From assembly GCA_947630195.1 (NCBI GenBank), contig CANRGQ010000046.1, positions 1 to 10,274 of the forward strand: DNA of 10,274 bases. The letters run 5' to 3'. Source of the stretch: an uncultured Bacilli bacterium. GTDB lineage: Bacteria > Bacillota_I > Bacilli_A > RF39 > UBA660. Below the pieces are notes generated by a model. The model had not been told where the DNA came from. It worked only from the letters and a program-made list of their open reading frames with translations, and did no database searches. Positions 7,694-10,274 of the stretch are shown here, piece after piece (positions within the stretch are counted from its first letter, which is position 1; each line of letters begins with the position of its first letter). Made by a program: the position numbers and the translations under genes.

Positions 7694-8690
7694 CTTTTCC
7701 CTCAATTCTATCTACCATATAGTTAAGAAGTGATACGACTCTTTCGTATTCCATTCGCTTTGGTCCAATGATGGCAATAGTTCCTTCTTCGCCATTAGAT
7801 TTATATTTTTTCTTAATTACCGTAACATTATCATCAAATTTACTGTCTTTACCAATATAAATCTGTAAATCATCACCACCAGGAGTATCATTAACCATTT
7901 GTTTAAAAGCATCATCCTCTAATTTAGAGGCAATTCTTTTAATACTCGTGGTATTATCATATTCCGGTTCTTTAAGTAAATTTACTCTTCCCGAAACATG
8001 AATATTCGTGTTATGAAGAAGAAAATCATTGAAAGCATCATAGAAAATATTGTAAACCGTTTCATAATCTTTAACTCTTTTGGCAATAATAGGCTTTATT
8101 TCAAATTCTAATTTTTCCGCCACCTTATTTATTGGTGTACCCACTAACATTTTATTAACAATTTCACCTATTTTGACAATTTCGACGGCGTCAATATTCT
8201 CTGGTAAACTAAATTCTTTATTTTCGACAATTCCTTTATCCGTACAAACTATAGCCACTATCTTTTGATTATCTAAGGCTATAATATTTAATTGTCTTAA
8301 TAAATTATCACTACTACTTCTACCTAAGACTACTGATGTATAATTAGTTAAATCACTAATGATTTCTAAACATCTTGTAACGGCATCACTCACCTTTAGT
8401 TCATGATTTGAAAATATTGTTTGTAATTTTAACATATCTTCTCCCGTTAAATCTTTAGGTTCCATTAAATGTTCTACATAGTACTTATAACCAAGTTCAC
8501 TAGGTATTCGACCGCTTGAGATATGGTTCTTCTCTATATAGCCCATATTCTCTAAGACCGCCATTTCATTTCTAATTGTGGCACTAGAACATTTTAACTT
8601 CTTACATAGAGAATTACTACCAACTGGTTTTACCGTTTTAACATAATTTTCCACTATTTCTTTAAGTAGGGCTTTCTTTCTTTCATCCAT
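7686..8690 (-). CDS. hrcA: Heat-inducible transcription repressor HrcA
   Basis: HrcA binds the CIRCE operator and represses chaperone genes. In characterised species its activity depends on GroEL. The 334-residue product has the expected N-terminal winged helix-turn-helix (residues 1-75, with SSATIRNEMAVLENMGYIEK and SGRIPS) followed by the GAF-like dimerisation and insertion region to the C-terminus. The start is taken as the ATG at 8690, because AAGGTGGTGAT (8695-8705), a strong ribosome site, would overlap the coding sequence if the upstream GTG at 8702 were used. It is the first gene of the cluster, about 40 nt from the predicted transcription start, and its own operator lies directly upstream, so it is autoregulated. 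Confidence 0.97.
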   Translation of the reverse strand: MDERKKALLKEIVENYVKTVKPVGSNSLCKKLKCSSATIRNEMAVLENMGYIEKNHISSGRIPSELGYKYYVEHLMEPKDLTGEDMLKLQTIFSNHELKVSDAVTRCLEIISDLTNYTSVVLGRSSSDNLLRQLNIIALDNQKIVAIVCTDKGIVENKEFSLPENIDAVEIVKIGEIVNKMLVGTPINKVAEKLEFEIKPIIAKRVKDYETVYNIFYDAFNDFLLHNTNIHVSGRVNLLKEPEYDNTTSIKRIASKLEDDAFKQMVNDTPGGDDLQIYIGKDSKFDDNVTVIKKKYKSNGEEGTIAIIGPKRMEYERVVSLLNYMVDRIEGKDE

Positions 8691-8694
8691 CTTC

Positions 8695-8705
8695 ATCACC
8701 ACCTT
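8695..8705 (-). promoter_or_regulatory. Ribosome binding site deciding the hrcA start
   Basis: AAGGTGGTGAT on the minus strand pairs with the 16S 3' end at ten of eleven positions and lies 4 nt before the ATG at 8690. It argues against the in-frame GTG codons at 8702 and 8699. Confidence 0.75.
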
Positions 8706-8737
8706 TTTAGCAGTCCCATTCCAGAATTGCTAATCCT

Positions 8738-8766
8738 ATTATAATATTATATTTAGCACTTGTCAA
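8738..8766 (-). promoter_or_regulatory. Sigma-A promoter of the hrcA-grpE-dnaK operon
   Basis: On the minus strand a perfect TTGACA (8761-8766) is separated by 17 bases from a perfect TATAAT (8738-8743), with predicted initiation near 8731. The -35 box lies inside the CIRCE operator, so bound HrcA would block RNA polymerase directly. Confidence 0.9.
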
Positions 8767-8780
8767 TATATGAGTGCTAA
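8753..8780. promoter_or_regulatory. CIRCE operator (HrcA binding site)
   Basis: Read on the minus strand, the half-sites are TTAGCACTC (8772-8780) and AAGTGCTAA (8753-8761). The known consensus is TTAGCACTC-N9-GAGTGCTAA. Eight of nine bases pair between arms, with one mismatch at the innermost base. The gap between the 9-bp arms is ten bases rather than nine. The stop codon of the upstream ORF6N gene (8777-8779) lies inside the first half-site, and the -35 box lies in the gap and second half-site. Confidence 0.93.
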
Positions 8781-9676
8781 TTTTTATTTTTTATTACATT
8801 TTTTACTTTTTCTATGAAATAATCCGTTATTTCTTTATCATTAATTAAATTTATACTGAACGTTTTATAACCAATTCTGTTTATGGAAGACCCACAGTGA
8901 TAGATGGTATTATCATCTAATATAAAATATCTATCATGAAAACTATTATTGAATATTACTTTTAAATTATGATATTGTTTGTTATACTTCTCTATATCTT
9001 GTTTTGTTAATAAATTATTTGATTTAGTAATTATTACTACATCAATATTATCTAATCTTTTAATTATATCTAAAACACTATTATCGGCATAACCATCTAT
9101 TATAATTAATTTGTTTTTGGCAAGTTTAAATATATCTTGAATTTTAGAATAAGCATCCCATATTTGACCATCAAAATATATTTCATTTACTTTTTTGTTT
9201 TCTTTAAAACTATCAAAAGACTCTTTTAATACTTTTATATCCTCATCATGTTGAATTACCATATTATTTATATGTTTTTGTTCTATTAAATTATTAGAAA
9301 TATATTTATGCATTATAACGAAAGCATCCATAATAGCAATACTTACTTGTGCTGCCTCTTTTGATTTTAATACTGTCGCTAACATTGCCACACCTTGTTC
9401 TGTAAATGCTCTTATGTTATATCTACGACCACCATAATTGTTTGTTTTCAAACTTGAGGTCGAAATTTTCGACCTCAAGTTTTTCTCTTCTTCTTGAGTT
9501 AGTAAAAAACAAAATCTTTCCGGAAATTTTAAAGGATTATTTCTAACAGCTTCATTAATTCTCTTAGTTTCAACATTATATAACTTTGCCAAATCACTAT
9601 CAAGCATTACTTGAACTCCTCTTATTTCATAAATCTTATTTGTTATTTCATTTTCACTTACTATTAAGTTATTCAC
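8777..9676 (-). CDS. ORF6N-domain protein with PLD-like C-terminal domain
   Basis: Residues about 9-125 match the ORF6N domain known from phage and bacterial antirepressor or Bro-like proteins: VMLDSDLAKLYNV, KFPERFCF, GGRRYNIRAFTEQGVAMLATVL. Residues about 126-165 look helical. Residues about 165-299 resemble a phospholipase D-like fold, with HDRYFILD (247-254, an HxRx4D variant of the HKD motif) followed by GSS (262-264). Only one such motif is present, so activity would need a dimer, or the domain may only bind nucleic acid. The GTG start at 9676 follows AGGAG (9687-9691) with a 10-nt gap, and a strong promoter lies upstream. No terminator separates it from hrcA. ORF6N genes are typical of mobile elements, but no integrase or att site is visible here. 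Role unknown: antirepressor-like regulator or nuclease are both possible. Confidence 0.88.
   Translation of the reverse strand: MNNLIVSENEITNKIYEIRGVQVMLDSDLAKLYNVETKRINEAVRNNPLKFPERFCFLLTQEEEKNLRSKISTSSLKTNNYGGRRYNIRAFTEQGVAMLATVLKSKEAAQVSIAIMDAFVIMHKYISNNLIEQKHINNMVIQHDEDIKVLKESFDSFKENKKVNEIYFDGQIWDAYSKIQDIFKLAKNKLIIIDGYADNSVLDIIKRLDNIDVVIITKSNNLLTKQDIEKYNKQYHNLKVIFNNSFHDRYFILDDNTIYHCGSSINRIGYKTFSINLINDKEITDYFIEKVKNVIKNKN
9450..9482. repeat. Perfect palindrome P1 inside the ORF6N gene
   Basis: Arms of 16 bp (9450-9465 and 9467-9482) are perfectly complementary around a single central base. The core is GGTCGAAA-T-TTTCGACC. In the gene it encodes residues 65-76 (KNLRSKISTSSL). It shares its core pattern with the palindromes at 9788 and 9943. 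Confidence 0.95.
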
Positions 9677-9715
9677 TATTGTTAATCTCCTCTCTATGCT
9701 TACAACTTTATATCA

Positions 9716-9744
9716 AGTATATTGCACGAACTAATATTTGTCAA
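9716..9744 (-). promoter_or_regulatory. Sigma-A promoter of the ORF6N gene
   Basis: On the minus strand TTGACA (9739-9744) is followed by 17 bases and TATACT (9716-9721). Initiation is predicted near 9709, giving a leader of about 33 nt that contains the AGGAG site. Confidence 0.85.
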
Positions 9745-9787
9745 GAACTTTTTGTAACATTTTTGTAAATTGCATTTTAATTTATTA

Positions 9788-9814
9788 TTTGTGGTCGCAA
9801 TTTGCGACCACAAA
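9788..9814. repeat. Perfect palindrome P2 upstream of the ORF6N promoter
   Basis: Arms of 13 bp (9788-9800 and 9802-9814) are perfectly complementary around one central base, with core GGTCGCAA-T-TTGCGACC. Its centre is about 92 bp upstream of the predicted ORF6N transcription start. Neither strand has a T-run after the hairpin (A-runs follow instead), so it is not a standard terminator; an operator-like or mobile palindrome is more likely. Confidence 0.92.
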
Positions 9815-9880
9815 AAAACAAATTCTAACTTAAAGAAAGAATTTATATAACTAATTTTATAATACACTAATGATTTTATG

Positions 9881-9907
9881 TTTTTGGTTTCAATATGAAA
9901 CCGAAAA
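9881..9907. repeat. Hairpin with A/T-rich flanks
   Basis: GGTTTCA (9886-9892) pairs with TGAAACC (9896-9902) around a 3-base loop. On the plus strand the stem extends through one U-G pair and four A-U pairs. T-runs lie on the 5' side and A-runs on the 3' side on both strands, the reverse of a terminator. Function unknown. Confidence 0.5.
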
Positions 9908-9942
9908 ATCAATTTAAATATATTGACTACTATTACTTCTCT

Positions 9943-9963
9943 AAGGTCACAAATTGTGACCTT
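9943..9963. repeat. Perfect palindrome P3
   Basis: Arms of 10 bp, AAGGTCACAA (9943-9952) and TTGTGACCTT (9954-9963), flank one central base. The core fits the same GGTCNNAA-N-TTNNGACC pattern as the other two palindromes. It lies 152 bp, centre to centre, from P2. Confidence 0.9.
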
Positions 9964-9992
9964 GAAAATAAAAATTATTTTTCTTCAAAGAA

Positions 9993-10031
9993 TTTGTATA
10001 ACTTAACTAATGCCTTATCAAGTTATACAAA
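9993..10031. repeat. Inverted repeat with 12-bp perfect arms
   Basis: TTTGTATAACTT (9993-10004) and AAGTTATACAAA (10020-10031) are exact reverse complements separated by 15 bases. On the minus strand only a weak TTCTTTG follows, so terminator function is doubtful. The end of the short reading frame at 10018-10092 lies in one arm. Confidence 0.6.
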
Positions 10032-10092
10032 ATATTGCAATTAAAAAAATGACGCACTGAAGTGTCTTGTCAGTTCTAAACTCTAGTTGCAT
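10018..10092 (-). CDS. Possible 24-residue hydrophobic small peptide
   Basis: An ATG at 10092 is preceded by GAGGTG (10097-10102) with a 4-nt gap and opens a 24-codon frame. It starts with a charged segment (MQLEFRTDK) and ends with a hydrophobic run (VIFLIAIFCIT). This layout is seen in small membrane peptides, including type I toxins. Against it, a hairpin followed by seven T lies within the frame, no clear promoter was found, and the region is AT-rich enough for chance frames. An ATG six codons earlier gives 30 residues without a ribosome site. No family is recognised. Confidence 0.2.
   Translation of the reverse strand: MQLEFRTDKTLQCVIFLIAIFCIT
10043..10072 (-). terminator. Imperfect hairpin followed by seven T (minus strand)
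   Basis: TGAC/GTCA (10069-10072 with 10050-10053) and an inner CACT/AGTG pairing form an interrupted stem. Seven T follow on the minus strand (10043-10049). It may back up the stronger terminator at 10118-10149, but the stem is weak. Confidence 0.35.
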
Positions 10093-10117
10093 TATACACC
10101 TCATATCCATTATTACA

Positions 10118-10149
10118 ACAAAAAAACATACTACCGAAATAGTATGTTT
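10118..10149 (-). terminator. Rho-independent terminator of a gene to the right
   Basis: AAACATACTA (10124-10133) and TAGTATGTTT (10140-10149) form a perfect 10-bp stem with a 6-base loop. On the minus strand the stem runs into seven T and then GTTG. It starts three bases past the TAA of the short frame at 10153-10242, so it probably closes a minus-strand gene at or beyond the right edge. Confidence 0.8.
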
Positions 10150-10152
10150 CAT

Positions 10153-10242
10153 TTATACCAATTTGTTAATAATTGTTTTACAATTACCACAAGTTTTTGT
10201 GGAAAGGTTTGTGAGAATGAATTTTAGGGTGTTTGCGAGTCC
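10153..10242 (-). pseudogene. Possible 3' remnant of a gene with a Cys-X2-Cys end
   Basis: A 29-codon minus-strand frame without a start codon ends ...STKTCGNCKTIINKLV and stops at 10153-10155, directly before a strong terminator. The position suggests a true gene end. The stop codon upstream of it (10243-10245) would then reflect a frameshift or decay. The STKTCGNC segment faintly recalls the zinc-ribbon of TnpB-type proteins, but it is far too short for assignment. Confidence 0.25.
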
Positions 10243-10274
10243 CTAAATTTCTATTTAAACAATTTATTTAACAA

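Larger units (their letters stand above)
9745..10274. other. Gene-poor region upstream of the ORF6N gene
   Basis: This stretch of about 530 bases has no confident protein gene. It contains palindromes P2 and P3, four further hairpins (one a convincing minus-strand terminator), and two short minus-strand reading frames of doubtful reality. No tRNA, rRNA, CRISPR array or insertion-sequence end was seen. The terminator implies that a minus-strand gene lies at or beyond the right edge. A minus-strand frame without ATG also stays open from about 9982 to 9700, but it runs through the ORF6N promoter and has no ribosome site, so it is not called. Confidence 0.6.

Noticed and set aside
7506..8268. Plus-strand open frames at 7506-7733 and 8080-8268
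   Set aside because: They are antisense to grpE and hrcA and encode Phe/Ser-rich products mirroring Lys/Glu codons; no promoter or ribosome site is visible.
8746..8751. Second TATAAT upstream of hrcA
   Set aside because: It is only 9 bases from the TTGACA, too close for sigma-A; the TATAAT at 8738-8743 has the proper 17-base spacing.
9881..9907. Hairpin considered as a terminator for the ORF6N upstream region
   Set aside because: T-runs precede and A-runs follow the stem on both strands, opposite to a Rho-independent terminator.
9450..9963. The three palindromes considered as a CRISPR array
   Set aside because: Only three copies, at unequal distances of 335 and 152 bp, one of them inside a gene; no regular spacers.
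9700..9982. Minus-strand frame open for about 90 codons between the ORF6N promoter and 9982
   Set aside because: There is no ATG (the first usable start is a TTG at 9912), no ribosome site, and it runs through a consensus promoter at 9716-9744. It is kept only as part of the observation that P2 reads LWSQIATT in this frame.
1..10274. Alternative genetic code (TGA as Trp), considered because of the AT-rich Mollicutes-like character
   Set aside because: All Trp codons checked are TGG, and every major gene keeps its full expected length with the standard code. The absence of TGA stops is expected at this base composition with so few genes.

Overview
The window looks like a chromosomal segment of a low-GC Bacillota/Bacilli-type bacterium, possibly an uncultured gut Mollicutes-related lineage. 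The grounds are the AT-rich codon use, AGGAGG-type ribosome sites, TTGACA-N17-TATAAT promoters, a Gram-positive-type DnaK, and the CIRCE/HrcA heat-shock arrangement. All eight confident genes lie on the minus strand, so transcription runs from high to low coordinates. All stops are TAA or TAG, and every Trp codon checked is TGG, so the standard bacterial code fits.

Layout in transcription order. (1) 9745-10274 has no confident gene. It holds a strong minus-strand terminator (10118-10149) just after the end of a short Cys-X2-Cys reading frame, other hairpins, and two palindromes of a shared family. (2) 8777-9676 encodes an ORF6N-domain protein with a PLD-like C-terminus. It has its own promoter and carries a third copy of the palindrome inside its coding sequence. 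Its stop codon lies inside the CIRCE operator of the next operon. (3) 2312-8690 is the heat-shock cluster hrcA-grpE-dnaK-pepF-dnaJ. A sigma-A promoter with its -35 box inside the CIRCE drives it, a hairpin partly closes it after dnaK, and a terminator follows dnaJ. (4) 1387-2200 is a membrane-anchored protein of unknown function whose last part appears frameshifted. (5) 68-1318 is a membrane-anchored extracellular protein with its own consensus promoter.

How the genes work together: HrcA represses the cluster at CIRCE. GrpE, DnaK and DnaJ form the Hsp70 folding cycle, in which DnaJ delivers clients, DnaK binds them with ATP, and GrpE exchanges nucleotide. PepF, an M3B zinc oligopeptidase, sits between dnaK and dnaJ and is translationally coupled to dnaJ, so peptide clearance may be tied to refolding. 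The ORF6N gene has no terminator before hrcA and could feed transcripts into the cluster.

The most unusual signal is a family of three palindromes with the shared core GGTCNNAA-N-TTNNGACC at 9450-9482, 9788-9814 and 9943-9963. Their sequences differ, but the two halves change together so that symmetry is kept. One lies inside the ORF6N gene and two lie upstream of it. Other notable signals are a probable frameshift in the gene at 1481-2200, four exact 10-bp-period TTTTGTC-like repeats upstream of that gene's promoter, and the overlap of a stop codon, an operator and a -35 box at 8753-8780.
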